DNA of 64,000 nucleotides from Borrelia hispanica CRI (GTDB lineage Bacteria; Spirochaetota; Spirochaetia; Borreliales; Borreliaceae): NCBI RefSeq assembly GCF_000500065.1, contig NZ_AYOU01000121.1, positions 186,001 to 250,000 of the forward strand, read 5' to 3'. Shown piece by piece: positions 37,681 to 48,833 of this stretch (position 1 is its first letter; each line of letters starts with the position of its first letter). The notes under the pieces were generated by a model. It saw only the letters and a program-made list of their open reading frames with translations, ran no database searches and was not told where the DNA came from. The position numbers and the translations under genes were made by a program.

Positions 37681-37709
37681 TTGTAGTAAAATTAGTTTAT
37701 ATTTATAAT
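37681..37709 (+). promoter_or_regulatory. Promoter of mltG-dnaG-rpoD
   Basis: TTGTAG (37681-37686), a 17-base spacer and a perfect TATAAT (37704-37709). It would start transcription near 37716, about 90 bases before mltG, and may serve dnaG and rpoD too, as these follow without gaps. Confidence 0.6.
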
Positions 37710-37806
37710 AGATTATATTTTGTAGGGATAATGTGTTTTTTGTTTCTTATTTAGTTGAAGGTATGTAGGCGTAATTTTCTTCTTTTAAAAGAGATTTTGT
37801 ATTCTT

Positions 37807-38841
37807 ATGGTAATAAAAAAGATTTTTATTTCCCTTTTTGTGTTGTTGCTTTTGTTATTCCTTTTTTTATCTTTCTTATATTTTTTAAATTCTTCTCCTC
37901 TTAAATCTGATTTGGTATATGAATTTGAAATTCAAAAGGGATGGGGGGTTAAAAAAATTGCTTGGGAGCTTAAGAGAAAGAATTTAATTAGATCTGCTAA
38001 GTTATTGATAGCAATTTCTTATTTTTTTGGTAGCGATAAAAACTTTAGAGAAGGCAAGTATTTGATTAATGGTTATTGTTCAACTTTTGATGTTTATAAA
38101 GAGTTTTTAAAAGGAAGACCTATACTTCCTATTAATATTACCATACCTGAAGGGTATACTGGTAGAAGAATAGCTTTAAAACTAAATGAATCAGGCATTA
38201 TTAGCAATGTACAAAGTTTTATTGATTTAATCAATGATGTTAACTTTGTTAGTGAACTTGGACTTGATTATGATTCTGTTGAGGGATTTTTATTTCCAGA
38301 TACTTATAAGTTTTATAAAGATATGGACATGAAAGAAATAATTCGAGTTTTTGTCAGCAACTTTTTTAACAAACTTTATTCTATTGGTATAGATTATAAA
38401 TCTTATTCTAGTAAAGATCTTTATGATAAAGTTATTATTGCATCTATTGTTGAACGTGAATATAGAGTTAAAAATGAAGCACCAATAATGGCATCTGTTT
38501 TTTATAATAGAATAAAATCTAATATGGCATTACAATCTTGTGCTACAATTGAGTATATTATTACTGAAGAGTTAAATAAGCCTCATCCTACAAGAATTTA
38601 TTTTTCAGATTTAGAGATTAATTCTCAATATAATACTTATATTAATAAAGGTTATCCTCCAGGGCCAATTGCTAATGCTGGAATTGTATCTTTAACAGCA
38701 GCCTTTTTTCCAGATAATACAAATTATTTGTTTTTTGTTATAAAAGATCCTAAAGTCGGGACACATAAGTTTTCTTCAGTTTATAGTGATCACATTTTAG
38801 CTGCAAATAGTTATATTCGTAATTTTATTACTAAGGATTAA
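37807..38841 (+). CDS. mltG: Endolytic murein transglycosylase MltG (YceG-like)
   Basis: MltG cleaves new glycan strands and is thought to end their elongation. The 344-residue protein has one N-terminal membrane helix (about 5-27), a LysM-like part and the catalytic YceG domain: ITIPEGYTGRRIALKL, EGFLFPDTYKF, IASIVEREYRV with the catalytic Glu, MALQSCATIEY and YNTYINKGYPPGPIANAG. It is 6 bases before dnaG. It corresponds to BB0709. Confidence 0.93.
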   Translation: MVIKKIFISLFVLLLLLFLFLSFLYFLNSSPLKSDLVYEFEIQKGWGVKKIAWELKRKNLIRSAKLLIAISYFFGSDKNFREGKYLINGYCSTFDVYKEFLKGRPILPINITIPEGYTGRRIALKLNESGIISNVQSFIDLINDVNFVSELGLDYDSVEGFLFPDTYKFYKDMDMKEIIRVFVSNFFNKLYSIGIDYKSYSSKDLYDKVIIASIVEREYRVKNEAPIMASVFYNRIKSNMALQSCATIEYIITEELNKPHPTRIYFSDLEINSQYNTYINKGYPPGPIANAGIVSLTAAFFPDNTNYLFFVIKDPKVGTHKFSSVYSDHILAANSYIRNFITKD

Positions 38842-38847
38842 ATAAAT

Positions 38848-40620
38848 ATGGAATATGCTAAAATTATAGATTTAATTAAACAAAGAGTAGATATTGTTAA
38901 TATAATAAGTGAACATGTTGTGTTGGTGAAATCAGGAGCTTTTTATAAAGGTCTTTGTCCTTTTCATGCTGAGAGAACACCTTCTTTTACTATAACCCCT
39001 TCTCAAGGACTTTTTTATTGTTTTGGATGTAAAAAAGGGGGAGATGTTGTTAAATTTTTAATGGATATTGAAAAGCTTGATTATCATGATGCTGTTAATT
39101 CTTTGTGCACTAAAATAGGAATTGAATATGACAGTGCTACAAGAAATATGGGGATTAAAAATAAACTCCATGATAAGACATTAATTTCAGAGATATATAA
39201 TTTGAATGCTAAGTTAATTAAAGTTTTTGTATTTTTTTTAAATAATAATCAGGAAATTTTGAGTTATATTTTGCAAGAGAGGAGAATATCAAGAGAAATT
39301 GTTGATTTGTTTAATATTGGTTATTTACTATGTGATGTTGCGGGTAAGTCAAGTTTTTATGATTTTTTAGTCTCAAAAGGGTATTCTAATAGTATTTTAA
39401 GTAAGAGTGGTTTATTTGCTACTAGAAGAGAGAAGTTTTCAATTTTGTCTGGAAGATTAATTTTTCCAATTAAAGATTTTAAAGGGAATGTGGTAGGATT
39501 TGGAGGTAGAATTTTAGGTAAAAATAGTGGAGCTAAATACATTAATTTAAGTGAAACAAGAGTTTTTAAAAAAAGAGAGTTACTTTATGGGTTTTATGAA
39601 GGCCTTTCTATGATTAAGGAAACTAGATCCATAATTTTAACGGAAGGATATATCGATGTTCTTGCATTCTTTACAGCTGGTGTAAAGATAGCTGTTTCTA
39701 CACTTGGTACTTCTTTTTCAACACAACATCTTGCTTTAATTAAGAGATATGCAGATAAAATAGTAATATGTTTTGATGATGATATGGCTGGACTTATAGC
39801 TACTTTTAAAGCATATCAAATTTGTTTGCCTTTTAATATTGATGTAAGTGTGATTAGAATGAAATATGGAGTTGATCCTGCAGATGTTTTAAAGAATAAG
39901 GGTGCTTCTGTTTTAAATAATATGATTAATGATAGTTGTGATGCTTTTGAATATCTTTTAGAAAAATATTCTCTTAAATATGATTTAAATAAAACTACAG
40001 ATTTAAACAGTATGGTTAATTTGTTTATAAAGTTGATAGGTCTATCAAGTACTAATACACAAAGAGATCTTCTATTGTCAAAACTTGAGAGCAAATTGGG
40101 TGTTAAGTTGGAAACTTTAAGAAAAGATTATTATAGTATGAGAGAAAAGAATGCAATTGCTAGTTATAAGAAGAATGCATGTTCTTATGAGGTAAATACC
40201 TATGAGAGATATTTATTGGTTGCCTTATTGAAAGACTTTAATTATTTTACTATAATAAGGCGTAATATTAATGATAGTGACTTGTATGATGTTGATGTAA
40301 AAAAAATTTTTGTATGTTTTGAAAATTTGTTTGATAATAATAAGAGTTTTTCATTATTTAATTTAAAAGAATTATTAAAAAATAAACATGGTATTAGTGA
40401 AAATTTTTTTGAAAATATGTTACGAGTAGAGTTTGAAGTGGATGATGAGATGGTTAAGCAAATTTTGTTTGCAATTAAAAAGAGAAAAGTAGAAAATAGA
40501 ATTTTGGCATTTAAAGAGATGATCAAAAATTATGTTTCGATAGATGCTAAAGCTCAGATAAGAGAATTGATGTTTTTAAATATGCAAAGAGAAAATCTGA
40601 GGATATATTTGAATGAATAG
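38848..40620 (+). CDS. dnaG: DNA primase DnaG
   Basis: DnaG makes RNA primers at the fork. The 590-residue protein has the N-terminal zinc finger ([18 protein letters not shown] then [14 protein letters not shown]2 type), the RNA polymerase/TOPRIM core with [13 protein letters not shown] and [12 protein letters not shown], and a C-terminal helicase-binding region. It overlaps rpoD by 8 bases, which keeps the dnaG-rpoD part of the classic macromolecular synthesis operon; rpsU is not here. It corresponds to BB0710. Confidence 0.97.
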   Translation: MEYAKIIDLIKQRVDIVNIISEHVVLVKSGAFYKGLCPFHAERTPSFTITPSQGLFYCFGCKKGGDVVKFLMDIEKLDYHDAVNSLCTKIGIEYDSATRNMGIKNKLHDKTLISEIYNLNAKLIKVFVFFLNNNQEILSYILQERRISREIVDLFNIGYLLCDVAGKSSFYDFLVSKGYSNSILSKSGLFATRREKFSILSGRLIFPIKDFKGNVVGFGGRILGKNSGAKYINLSETRVFKKRELLYGFYEGLSMIKETRSIILTEGYIDVLAFFTAGVKIAVSTLGTSFSTQHLALIKRYADKIVICFDDDMAGLIATFKAYQICLPFNIDVSVIRMKYGVDPADVLKNKGASVLNNMINDSCDAFEYLLEKYSLKYDLNKTTDLNSMVNLFIKLIGLSSTNTQRDLLLSKLESKLGVKLETLRKDYYSMREKNAIASYKKNACSYEVNTYERYLLVALLKDFNYFTIIRRNINDSDLYDVDVKKIFVCFENLFDNNKSFSLFNLKELLKNKHGISENFFENMLRVEFEVDDEMVKQILFAIKKRKVENRILAFKEMIKNYVSIDAKAQIRELMFLNMQRENLRIYLNE

Positions 40621-42505
40621 TGTAGATAATAAAGACTTGCAGGCTTTTAGGAAAAAAAATTCAAAATTAATAAAGACTATATTAAATTATTTGGGAGACA
40701 AGAAGGAAATTACTTTTGAAGACCTATCAACTTTTTTATCAGGAGATATGTTAGAGCCTGATAATATTGATTGTATTTATGGAATTCTTGAAAATGAGGG
40801 AATAGGTTTGATTAATGAAAAAATAGAGTCAGATATTTGTGATGTTGATGAACTTGATGAGGCAAGTAAGCTTGATAGTCAATGTATGATGTTAGATGAT
40901 GCTATTCAGGTTGATGATGAACTTGATGATAAATTGGATGATTTTGATGATGAAGTTTTAGACAAAGAAGATTATAATTCAGGATACATTAAGAGTGGTT
41001 TATTAAAGGATAGTAATTCTGAGGATCCAATAAGACTTTACTTAAAAGAAATAGGAAAAGAATTTTTATTAACTGGAAATCAAGAGGTAGAACTTGCAAA
41101 ACAAATGGATTCTGGGGAGAGTATAATTGAAAATATTCTTAAGAATGAAGGATTGGTTATAGAGAATTATTATAATTTGGTTAATGCTATTTATTCAAGA
41201 GTTGACAAAGAGGAATTTTTTAAAAAAGATAGAGAAAGGGAAAAAGATAATAATTTTGATTATTATAACAAAAAAAAAAGAATTACTTCATTTTATAAAT
41301 CTTTATTAAAGCCATTTCAAGATCGTTTGGTCAAGTATGTTGAGAGAAAGCATAGATTATATGAACTTGGTGAGGATATTTTTGAAGAGAGTATTACTAA
41401 TGAGAGATTACAGATAAAAGAACTTCTTAAGTCTATTCCTTTATATCAGGAAGAATTACGTTTGTTTTCAGATGATTATATTGATTCTGCTAGCAAGATC
41501 AAAGATTTAAAGAGACAACAGAAATCTATACTAGATAGATTGAAAATAGATAAGGTGCGAAATCTTAGAATTCTTGGTAGGGATTTGGCTATTCCTGAGA
41601 AGAGGGAGAGAATAGAAAAATCTTTAAATATTAGGGAAGATTTAATTAAGGAACAAATTACAGAAGCACAGCTTGCTCAAAAAGAACTTGAGAGGATTGA
41701 AATGTATTATGAATATCCAATGGATAAAATAATAAGTATGTCAGAAGAGATCCTTAAGGGTAAACAAATGATGCAGCATGCAAAGGATCAATTAATTAAA
41801 GCTAATTTGAGACTTGTTGTAAGTATTGCTAAAAAATATGCTAATAGAGGTTTACATTTCTTTGATCTTGTTCAAGAGGGTAATATTGGTCTAATTAAAG
41901 CGGTTGAAAAATTTGAGTATAAAAGAGGATTTAAGTTTTCTACTTATGCTACATGGTGGATTCGTCAAGCAATAACAAGATCCATATCAGATCAGGCACG
42001 TACCATTCGTGTACCTGTACATATGATTGAGCAGATAAATAGACTTAATAGGGAAACAAGATATTTAGTTCAGGTTTTAGGTAAAGATCCAACAGATGAA
42101 GAGTTATCAATGAGACTTGGTTGGGATCTCAAAAAAGTAAAAACCGTGAAGAATGTTTCAAGAGAACCTGTTTCGCTTGAAACACCAATTGGAGAAGAAG
42201 AGGATTCTGTGCTTAGTGATTTTATTGAAGATAAGGCTATCAAAAATCCAGCAAAGCATACATCTTTTGTTGTATTGCAGGATCAAATAAGGGCAGTTCT
42301 TGGGACTTTGCCAGAGAGAGAACAAGAAGTTGTTAAGATGAGATTTGGTCTTGAAGATGGATATTCTTTAACTCTTGAAGAAGTAGGATTACATTTTAAT
42401 GTTACACGAGAGAGAATTAGACAAATTGAGTCTAAAGCTTTGAGAAGACTTAAGAATCCCAAAAAAACCCAAAAACTTAAAGATTATTTGGAAGATTTAA
42501 ATTGA
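40613..42505 (+). CDS. rpoD: Primary sigma factor RpoD (sigma-70)
   Basis: The housekeeping sigma factor, 630 residues. The N-terminal region 1.1 is followed by an acidic Asp-rich segment (about 85-125), region 1.2 ([17 protein letters not shown]), a long non-conserved helical insert, region 2 with [19 protein letters not shown] and [15 protein letters not shown], region 3, and region 4 with [18 protein letters not shown] that reads the -35. The promoters seen in this window (TTGACA/TATAAT type) fit it. It starts inside dnaG. It corresponds to BB0711. Confidence 0.97.
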   Translation: MNSVDNKDLQAFRKKNSKLIKTILNYLGDKKEITFEDLSTFLSGDMLEPDNIDCIYGILENEGIGLINEKIESDICDVDELDEASKLDSQCMMLDDAIQVDDELDDKLDDFDDEVLDKEDYNSGYIKSGLLKDSNSEDPIRLYLKEIGKEFLLTGNQEVELAKQMDSGESIIENILKNEGLVIENYYNLVNAIYSRVDKEEFFKKDREREKDNNFDYYNKKKRITSFYKSLLKPFQDRLVKYVERKHRLYELGEDIFEESITNERLQIKELLKSIPLYQEELRLFSDDYIDSASKIKDLKRQQKSILDRLKIDKVRNLRILGRDLAIPEKRERIEKSLNIREDLIKEQITEAQLAQKELERIEMYYEYPMDKIISMSEEILKGKQMMQHAKDQLIKANLRLVVSIAKKYANRGLHFFDLVQEGNIGLIKAVEKFEYKRGFKFSTYATWWIRQAITRSISDQARTIRVPVHMIEQINRLNRETRYLVQVLGKDPTDEELSMRLGWDLKKVKTVKNVSREPVSLETPIGEEEDSVLSDFIEDKAIKNPAKHTSFVVLQDQIRAVLGTLPEREQEVVKMRFGLEDGYSLTLEEVGLHFNVTRERIRQIESKALRRLKNPKKTQKLKDYLEDLN

Positions 42506-42519
42506 ATAAGGAGGTCTTC

Positions 42520-43278
42520 GTGGAGAGTAATATTGATATATTGAAAAATCTTGAAGGTATATATAAGTCTAAATTTGAGCTTGAAGAACGCCAAAGAAAT
42601 ATTCCTAAATATTTACAAACTAAAAAAGTTCAAATTGATGGGCTTGTTGAGACTTTTGCCGAATTGCAATTACGATTTAAGGAATATCAAAAAGAAGATG
42701 CATCTTTAAAATTGGATATTCAAGATATTAATGTAAGAAAGAGCAAGGCTGAAGAGAAAATTGATAGTATTAAGACTCAAAGGGAATATGAGGCTCTTGA
42801 AAAAGAATTGCAAACCATTATTGATGATGAAGTTGCTATTAGAAAGAAAATGACACATATTACTGGGCTTAAGACTAAAGTAGACAGGGAAATAGCCGAT
42901 GTTAAGAGTAAACTTGAGATTGAGCAAAATATTTATGCTGTTGAAAGTAATGATCTTGAAAATGAACTTTTAGAAATTGTCAAAAAACTTGATTCTATAA
43001 AAAGTGAAGAAGAAAAATATTCTTCTCGGATGGATGAGGACTTTTTATTTAAATTTCAAAGAATTATTCGCAATAAATCCAATGGAGTTGTACCTTTAAT
43101 TGACAGTGTTTGTAAGGGTTGTCATATGATACTTCCTGTGGAATTTGCAAATAAGGTGAGGCGTGAACCGGATGATATTAAGTTTTGTCCTTATTGTAGT
43201 AGAATACTTTATTATCAGGATAAATTTGAAGTTGGGTTGGGAATGGTTCCTGGTGGTTTAGCAGATCTTATAGAATAG
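42520..43278 (+). CDS. Coiled-coil protein with C-terminal zinc ribbon
   Basis: A 252-residue protein: residues about 1-175 are charged heptad-like helices, an antiparallel coiled coil, and the end has two Cys pairs (VCKGCHMILP and FCPYCSRILYY) forming a C4 zinc ribbon. This layout is widespread (CT398/DUF164-like family) and of poorly known function; in Chlamydia a relative binds sigma-54 and secretion components, which I recall only in general terms. The start is GTG at 42520 with AAGGAGG at 42508-42514; the in-frame TTG at 42502 lies before that site. It directly follows rpoD. It corresponds to BB0712. Confidence 0.85.
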   Translation: MESNIDILKNLEGIYKSKFELEERQRNIPKYLQTKKVQIDGLVETFAELQLRFKEYQKEDASLKLDIQDINVRKSKAEEKIDSIKTQREYEALEKELQTIIDDEVAIRKKMTHITGLKTKVDREIADVKSKLEIEQNIYAVESNDLENELLEIVKKLDSIKSEEEKYSSRMDEDFLFKFQRIIRNKSNGVVPLIDSVCKGCHMILPVEFANKVRREPDDIKFCPYCSRILYYQDKFEVGLGMVPGGLADLIE

Positions 43279-43302
43279 TATTTTAAATTTATGTGTGTTT
43301 TA

Positions 43303-43650
43303 AAGTTGATATCCAGTCATCGCTTAACATACTGTATTTCAGTATTTTGAGAGGAAAGTCCGAGCTCCAATAAGAGCATAATGCTAGGTAATGCCTAGGA
43401 GTTGAAAGACTTAAGATAGTGTCACAGAAAATTACCGCCTTAGGGTAAGGGTGAAAAGGTGAGGTAAGAGCTCACCGCTTATTTAGTGATAAATAAGGTC
43501 AAGACAAACCTCATTAGGAGCAAAATCAAGTAAACAAGCTTCCTTAGCTCTTGAGGGTATGCTTGTGGGTAGATTGCATGATTTTTTCAGTGATGGAAAA
43601 ACAAGATAGATGATGACATAATACAGAACTCGGCTTATGGATGTCAACTT
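43303..43650 (+). ncRNA. rnpB: RNase P RNA
   Basis: The catalytic RNA that trims the 5' end of tRNAs. The P1 stem is AAGTTGATATCC (43303-43314) with GGATGTCAACTT (43639-43650), one mismatch. The universal segment GAGAGGAAAGTCCGAGCTCC lies at about 43350-43369, and the conserved 3' partner of P4, ACAGAACTCGGCTTATGG, at about 43623-43640. Total length of about 348 bases fits the bacterial type A form. A run of T (43654-43659) follows P1, so P1 may double as terminator. No clear promoter was seen. Confidence 0.95.
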
Positions 43651-43670
43651 AAATTTTTTAGAGAATCTTT

Positions 43671-44636
43671 ATGGGAATCAATTATTTGAAATTTATTTTT
43701 TATTTTGTTATAAGTTTATCACTTGTATTCTTTATTTTTTTTATTTTATCTTATTTAAAAGCTTTTTCTAATTCTTATTTAAAAGCAGGTCCTACCGAGG
43801 TAAATTTGCTTGTTTTGTGGGATAATAAGGAGTACAAAGAAATAATAGATTATGCTGAGAATGGTATTAAAGAAAATAAATTTGATTTTAATCTAAATTT
43901 ACTTCTTGGATTTTCATATTTTTATTATTCTTTAATGTTAAATGATAGTTATTTAAAAAATCAATTTTTGGATAATGCAATAGAAAGATTAAGGTTTTTG
44001 ATGTCTATTAATGATGATGTTCCTATGAGTTCACTTTATTATATTTTGGGAAAAGTTTATTCTCATAAGGGTGAGTATTATAGTGATCTTTCTGTTAAGT
44101 ATTTAAATAAGGCTTTATATGCAAGTAGTTTTGATTTTGTAAATGTAAAAAAAGATATTTTTGAGTATTTGGGGTATTCTTATCAACTCTTAAGAGATTA
44201 TAATTCTAGTTTAAAATTTTTTGAAAAGGCTTATAGAGAAAACAAATCTGATCTTATTCTTTGGAGTTTGGCATATGTTAATTATAAGGCAGGAGATATT
44301 GATAAGAGTATTGAATATATAAATAAATTTTTGGACGAAGAGCATGAATCATTAAAAGGAGATAAGCGAGATGATAATTTAGTGCAAAAGGTATATTTAC
44401 TTTATGGAAATATTTATTTTGAGAGAAGTGCTTATGAGGATGCCTTTAATTGCTATGATAAAGTCTTGAAAATTAATAGTTTAAATCCTAATGTTTATGT
44501 TAAAATAGGAGACATATATAGAAAAAGAGATAAAGATTATCCTAAGGCTAGAAAATATTGGCGAGAAGCATTAAGCATTAATCCTTATTTAGAAGAAGCA
44601 AGGGAAAGGCTTAAAATTAGCCCGGAGGATTTTTAG
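43671..44636 (+). CDS. Membrane-anchored TPR protein
   Basis: A 321-residue protein with one N-terminal membrane helix (about 5-30) followed by at least five TPR-like repeats; the clearest are DYNSSLKFFEKAYRENKSD, YGNIYFERSAYEDAFNCYDK and VYVKIGDIYRKRDKDYPKA, with the typical YW and A/G spacing. TPR arrays bind other proteins. Its place directly before mreB suggests that it scaffolds the elongation machinery, but that is inference. It lies 12 bases before mreB. It corresponds to BB0714 or so. Confidence 0.85.
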   Translation: MGINYLKFIFYFVISLSLVFFIFFILSYLKAFSNSYLKAGPTEVNLLVLWDNKEYKEIIDYAENGIKENKFDFNLNLLLGFSYFYYSLMLNDSYLKNQFLDNAIERLRFLMSINDDVPMSSLYYILGKVYSHKGEYYSDLSVKYLNKALYASSFDFVNVKKDIFEYLGYSYQLLRDYNSSLKFFEKAYRENKSDLILWSLAYVNYKAGDIDKSIEYINKFLDEEHESLKGDKRDDNLVQKVYLLYGNIYFERSAYEDAFNCYDKVLKINSLNPNVYVKIGDIYRKRDKDYPKARKYWREALSINPYLEEARERLKISPEDF

Positions 44637-44648
44637 AGGGAGCTTGAT

Positions 44649-45698
44649 TTGAATTTTTTTAAATCTTTTTTGATAGATATTGGTATTGATCTTGGTACAT
44701 GCAATACTTTGGTTTACATTAAGGATTATGGTGTCGTTATGAGTGAACCTTCGGTAGTTGCTATTGATGTTAATAAGAATAATAGGGTGGTAGCTGTTGG
44801 TCGTAATGCAAAGAAGATGCTTTGGAAAACCCCAGAGAATATTAAGGCAGTAAGACCACTTCGTGATGGTGTTATTGCTGATATTGAGAATACAGAAAAA
44901 ATGATTCGATATTTTATAGGCCAGATTTTTTCTCGAAAAAAATTATTTTTTAAACCAAGGATGGTGATAGGAGTTCCAACTTGTATTACTGAAGTTGAGA
45001 GAAGGGCTGTAAAAGAAAGTGCAATGAATGCTGGTGCTCGTGAGGTTAAAGTTATTGAAGAATCTCTTGCAGCTGCTATTGGATCTGATATTCCTATTTT
45101 TGAGCCAACAGGTCATATGGTGTGTGATATTGGAGGAGGAACTACCGAAATATCAGTTATTTCTCTTGGTGGTATGGTGGTAAGTAGAGCTATTAGAACG
45201 GGTGGTGATGAATTTGATGAGAGTATCATTAAATATATGAGAAATGCTCATAATATTATTATTGGACAACAAACAGCCGAAAAATTAAAAATTAAAATAG
45301 GTAATGTTTATCCAGATACTCATAATTTAAAGATAGAGACAATCGATATTAAAGGTACGGATGCTGTTACGGGTCTTCCTAGGAAGCAAATTATTGATTC
45401 TATGGAAGTAAGAGAGTCTTTGCAAGAACCTATTAGTACCGTTGTTGATGAGGTTAAGCGAACTCTTGGGGCAACTCCTCCAGAACTTGCAACGGATATT
45501 GTTGAGCGTGGCATTATCTTAACAGGAGGTGGAGCTCTTCTTAAAGGACTTAGTAGGCTTTTATCAAAGGAAACAGGGGTTCCAGTTTATGTTGCGGATA
45601 ATCCTCTTTTATCTGTAGCTGTTGGAGCTGGTCTATTTTATGATTATGCTAATAGAATAGATATTAGTAAAAATATATATAGTTTTATTAATGAATGA
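44649..45698 (+). CDS. mreB: Rod-shape actin homologue MreB
   Basis: MreB filaments guide side-wall growth. The 349-residue protein has the actin-fold motifs [15 protein letters not shown] (phosphate 1), [14 protein letters not shown] (phosphate 2) and [12 protein letters not shown] (adenosine), with [15 protein letters not shown] between. The start is TTG, with AGAGGGAG about 6 bases upstream, and it overlaps mreC by 4 bases. It corresponds to BB0715. Confidence 0.96.
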   Translation: MNFFKSFLIDIGIDLGTCNTLVYIKDYGVVMSEPSVVAIDVNKNNRVVAVGRNAKKMLWKTPENIKAVRPLRDGVIADIENTEKMIRYFIGQIFSRKKLFFKPRMVIGVPTCITEVERRAVKESAMNAGAREVKVIEESLAAAIGSDIPIFEPTGHMVCDIGGGTTEISVISLGGMVVSRAIRTGGDEFDESIIKYMRNAHNIIIGQQTAEKLKIKIGNVYPDTHNLKIETIDIKGTDAVTGLPRKQIIDSMEVRESLQEPISTVVDEVKRTLGATPPELATDIVERGIILTGGGALLKGLSRLLSKETGVPVYVADNPLLSVAVGAGLFYDYANRIDISKNIYSFINE

Positions 45699-46546
45699 AT
45701 ATGAAGTTTCTTGTTAATTTCAGGGATTTTATTAAGGTAATAACTGTATTAATATTTGCTACTATTCTTATGTTTTATGACACAAATGGTTCTAGGGTGA
45801 AGAAAAGAGATGATTTTTTTATTTTTACTTTAAATTCATATATTCAAAGGAATATGTATGAATTTTTTAATTTTGTCTCTAGTATTTTTAAAGCAATAAA
45901 TGAATATAAAGATTATGGTGAGACAATAGAAGCTTATAAAAAGCGAATACAACAACTTGAGATAGTTATTCAGAATGTTCAGGTCTTAAGACAAGAAAAT
46001 TCTAGACTTAAAGAACAACTTGAATTTTATTCTGAACATTCTAATGATTTTATTTCAGCCGAGATAATTTATCTAAATTATGCAAATATTTCATCTTTAA
46101 TGGCAATTAATAAAGGTTATAATGATGGCGTTCAAAAAGATATGATAGCTGTTGCTTATCAAGATGGATTTAGTGGTCTTGTTGGTAAAGTTGTTAAAGT
46201 TTATGCAAATACTTCAAGAATCTTACCTTTAACCAGTTATGAAAATTTTGTTTCTGCTAGAATTCAAAATAGTAAATTTATAGGTCTTGTTGAAGGTAAG
46301 GGATATGGTGAGGTGCTTGAGATGAATTATGTTAATAAATTGGCTGAAAATTTTTTAAAGGTTGGGGATTCTGTTGTTACAGCTGGTTTTAGTGATTACC
46401 CTGGTGGCATTTATATAGGTAGGATTACTCATTTTGATGTTCTTGAATATAATTCGCTTTTAAGTATTAAAATTGAACCCATAATAATTTTAGATAAATT
46501 AGAATATGTGTTTTTGATTAAGGGTGATGAGAGGATGAAAAATTGA
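45695..46546 (+). CDS. mreC: Rod-shape protein MreC
   Basis: MreC links MreB to the periplasmic cell-wall enzymes. The 283-residue protein has an N-terminal membrane helix (about 12-30), a coiled coil (about 65-105, [20 protein letters not shown]) and the double beta-barrel domain with [18 protein letters not shown] and [18 protein letters not shown], the family signature. Start ATG at 45695 (or 45701) overlaps mreB; the end overlaps mreD by 4 bases. Confidence 0.94.
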   Translation: MNMKFLVNFRDFIKVITVLIFATILMFYDTNGSRVKKRDDFFIFTLNSYIQRNMYEFFNFVSSIFKAINEYKDYGETIEAYKKRIQQLEIVIQNVQVLRQENSRLKEQLEFYSEHSNDFISAEIIYLNYANISSLMAINKGYNDGVQKDMIAVAYQDGFSGLVGKVVKVYANTSRILPLTSYENFVSARIQNSKFIGLVEGKGYGEVLEMNYVNKLAENFLKVGDSVVTAGFSDYPGGIYIGRITHFDVLEYNSLLSIKIEPIIILDKLEYVFLIKGDERMKN

Positions 46547-47025
46547 TATCTTTTATATTGTATTATATTATTAGTGTACTTTTGGGACAAGTTTTTCAGT
46601 ATTATTGTGATATAGGTTTTTCTTTTTCAGTAGATATATTTTTAATCATTTTAATTTTTAATTCTTTAAATTTTGCTTTTAATGTAGGTTTGATTTCAAG
46701 TATTTTACATGGTTTTATTATGGAATATTTTAATGGATTGCCACTTGGTTTTTTTGTATTTTGTTATGTTTTAGTATTTTATCTTCTCTATAAAATCAAG
46801 ATAGTTGTTCCAAAGAGTATGTTTAGTGTAACAATGTTTTTTATTTTTTCAAAATTTATTATTTGGTTTGTAGCAATGATTTTTGCAGATTTTATTGATC
46901 TTAAAGGCTTTAATTATTCAATATTTGATCTAAATCTTATTATCAATATAGTATTTTTAAATTTTTTGTATCCAATTTTAAATTATTTCACAAGGAGCTT
47001 TTATACTATTAGGGAGGAATATTAA
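46543..47025 (+). CDS. mreD: Rod-shape protein MreD
   Basis: A 160-residue inner-membrane protein with about five helices, no large soluble part, and the MreD-like stretch GLISSILHGFIMEYFNGLPLG. Sequence alone is weak for this family, but size, topology and place between mreC and pbp2 settle it. The start is TTG within the end of mreC, with GAGAGGATG upstream. Confidence 0.87.
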   Translation: MISFILYYIISVLLGQVFQYYCDIGFSFSVDIFLIILIFNSLNFAFNVGLISSILHGFIMEYFNGLPLGFFVFCYVLVFYLLYKIKIVVPKSMFSVTMFFIFSKFIIWFVAMIFADFIDLKGFNYSIFDLNLIINIVFLNFLYPILNYFTRSFYTIREEY

Positions 47026-47030
47026 TTAAA

Positions 47031-48830
47031 ATGAAACTTGTTTCGGGTAGCAGATATAGGTTTGGAATGTTTCTTCTATCTTTCGTTTTTTTTTCTTACC
47101 TTTTTACTTTATTTAAGATGCAGATTGGAAAACATTTGTTTTATGATAGGGAAGCAACAGTTCTTTTATCTAGGGTTGAAAAGGTTAGTGCTTCAAGAGG
47201 TGAAATCTTAGATTCAAATTTTAATGTTCTTGCCAATAATCTTACCGTTTTTGTTTTAAAGATTAGCTTGGAACAATATTATGGTATGTCTGTTAAAGAT
47301 AGAGATGAAATGTTAAATTTTTTGTCAGATATTTTAGGTATTGAGAAGGAACCTATTCTTTCTAAAATTGAAGCTACTCGAGGGTATTTAAAGGATGTAG
47401 AAATAATTGAACTTAATCCAGAAATGTTATTTAGAATTGCTGAGAAGAGAAGTTATTATCCTGCTCTTTTGTGGACATATTCATTTAAAAGGAATTATTT
47501 GGTAGATGATTCTTATTCTCATCCTATTGGATATGTTGGCAAAATTAATCAAAGAGAATTACGTGCTTTTTATAATGTTAAAGGATATGATAACAATTCT
47601 ACAATAGGGAAATTAGGAGTTGAGCAAATTTATGATAGTTATATTAGAGGAAAAGAAGGGTTAATTAAATATAGAGTAGATTCTAGAGAAAGGAAAATAG
47701 ATAGTGGTTCTATTATCGAACATATGATACCTGGTCATAATATTGTTTTAAATATTAATAAAGATATTCAGATACTTGCTAAGAATACTTTAGGTAAGAG
47801 ATATGGAACTGTAGTTGTATTAAAACCCTCAACAGGAGGTGTTATGGCATTGCATAATTATCCTTATTATTCAATGAATGATGTTTATAATAAACATTCT
47901 AGAGAAGATTATTCGTTTTTAAATAGAGCAATCCAGTCGGTTTATCCACCCGCATCTATTTTTAAGTTGGTTATGGCTACGGCTTTGTTAGAAGAACAAG
48001 TTTTGGATAAAAATAAAAAACTCCATTGTCAGGGCTATTTTAGGGTAGGAAATAGAATATTTCATTGTTGGAATCGTGTTGGACATGGTTATGTTGATTT
48101 AGAGCATGCTGTTGCTCATTCATGTAATGTTTATTTTTATATGGTGGGACTTAAATATCTTGGTGTTGAGAGAATAGTGAAATATGCAAAAGAATATGGT
48201 TTTGGAGAAAAAACAGGGATTGATTTACCAAATGAAGTGTCTGGGCTTCTTCCAAGTCCAGAGTGGAAAGAGAAAACTTTCAGTCAACCTTGGGTAGGAG
48301 GTGATACTGTTAATTTTTCAATAGGTCAAGGCTTTTTAAATGCTACTCCTATTCAGATTGTCAATATGGTGGCTATGATTGCCAATGAAGGTGTTATTTA
48401 TAAGCCAAGAATTGTTAGTAAAATTTTAAATGGTAATACTAATGAAGTCATTCTTGAAAATGTTCCTGAACTTCTTAGAAAAACAAATATTATTAGTAAA
48501 CGTACTTTTAGACTTTTGAAAAAATATATGAGACATGTTGTAACTTATGGTACTGCTAAAAATTCGGTTCTAACAAAAGCTGTTGAGGTTATAGGCAAGA
48601 CAGGTACGGGACAAACGGGTGTTATTGGAGTTGAAAATAGTTCTTTTGTTGGTCTTGCTCCTTATAATGAAGTATCTAGTAAACAAATTATTATTTTTAG
48701 TTTTGTTGAGGGAAGAAGTAATGCAGGTATGTGGCCTGCTAAATCTGTAGATTTAATGATGCAAGGAATTTTTGCTAAACAGAGTTATGAAGATATTCTT
48801 AGAGAATATAAACCATGGTATATTAGGTAA
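47031..48830 (+). CDS. mrdA: Penicillin-binding protein 2 (elongation transpeptidase)
   Basis: The class B transpeptidase of the elongation complex, partner of RodA. The 599-residue protein has an N-terminal membrane helix (about 12-30), a dimerisation region beginning SRGEILDSNFNVLANN, and the transpeptidase domain with nucleophile Ser in PPASIFKL, SCN in VAHSCNVYFY and KTG in GKTGTGQTG. FSIGQGFLNATPIQ is the usual fourth motif. It is 3 bases before rodA. The protein is the target of beta-lactams in related species. Confidence 0.96.
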   Translation: MKLVSGSRYRFGMFLLSFVFFSYLFTLFKMQIGKHLFYDREATVLLSRVEKVSASRGEILDSNFNVLANNLTVFVLKISLEQYYGMSVKDRDEMLNFLSDILGIEKEPILSKIEATRGYLKDVEIIELNPEMLFRIAEKRSYYPALLWTYSFKRNYLVDDSYSHPIGYVGKINQRELRAFYNVKGYDNNSTIGKLGVEQIYDSYIRGKEGLIKYRVDSRERKIDSGSIIEHMIPGHNIVLNINKDIQILAKNTLGKRYGTVVVLKPSTGGVMALHNYPYYSMNDVYNKHSREDYSFLNRAIQSVYPPASIFKLVMATALLEEQVLDKNKKLHCQGYFRVGNRIFHCWNRVGHGYVDLEHAVAHSCNVYFYMVGLKYLGVERIVKYAKEYGFGEKTGIDLPNEVSGLLPSPEWKEKTFSQPWVGGDTVNFSIGQGFLNATPIQIVNMVAMIANEGVIYKPRIVSKILNGNTNEVILENVPELLRKTNIISKRTFRLLKKYMRHVVTYGTAKNSVLTKAVEVIGKTGTGQTGVIGVENSSFVGLAPYNEVSSKQIIIFSFVEGRSNAGMWPAKSVDLMMQGIFAKQSYEDILREYKPWYIR

Positions 48831-48833
48831 AAT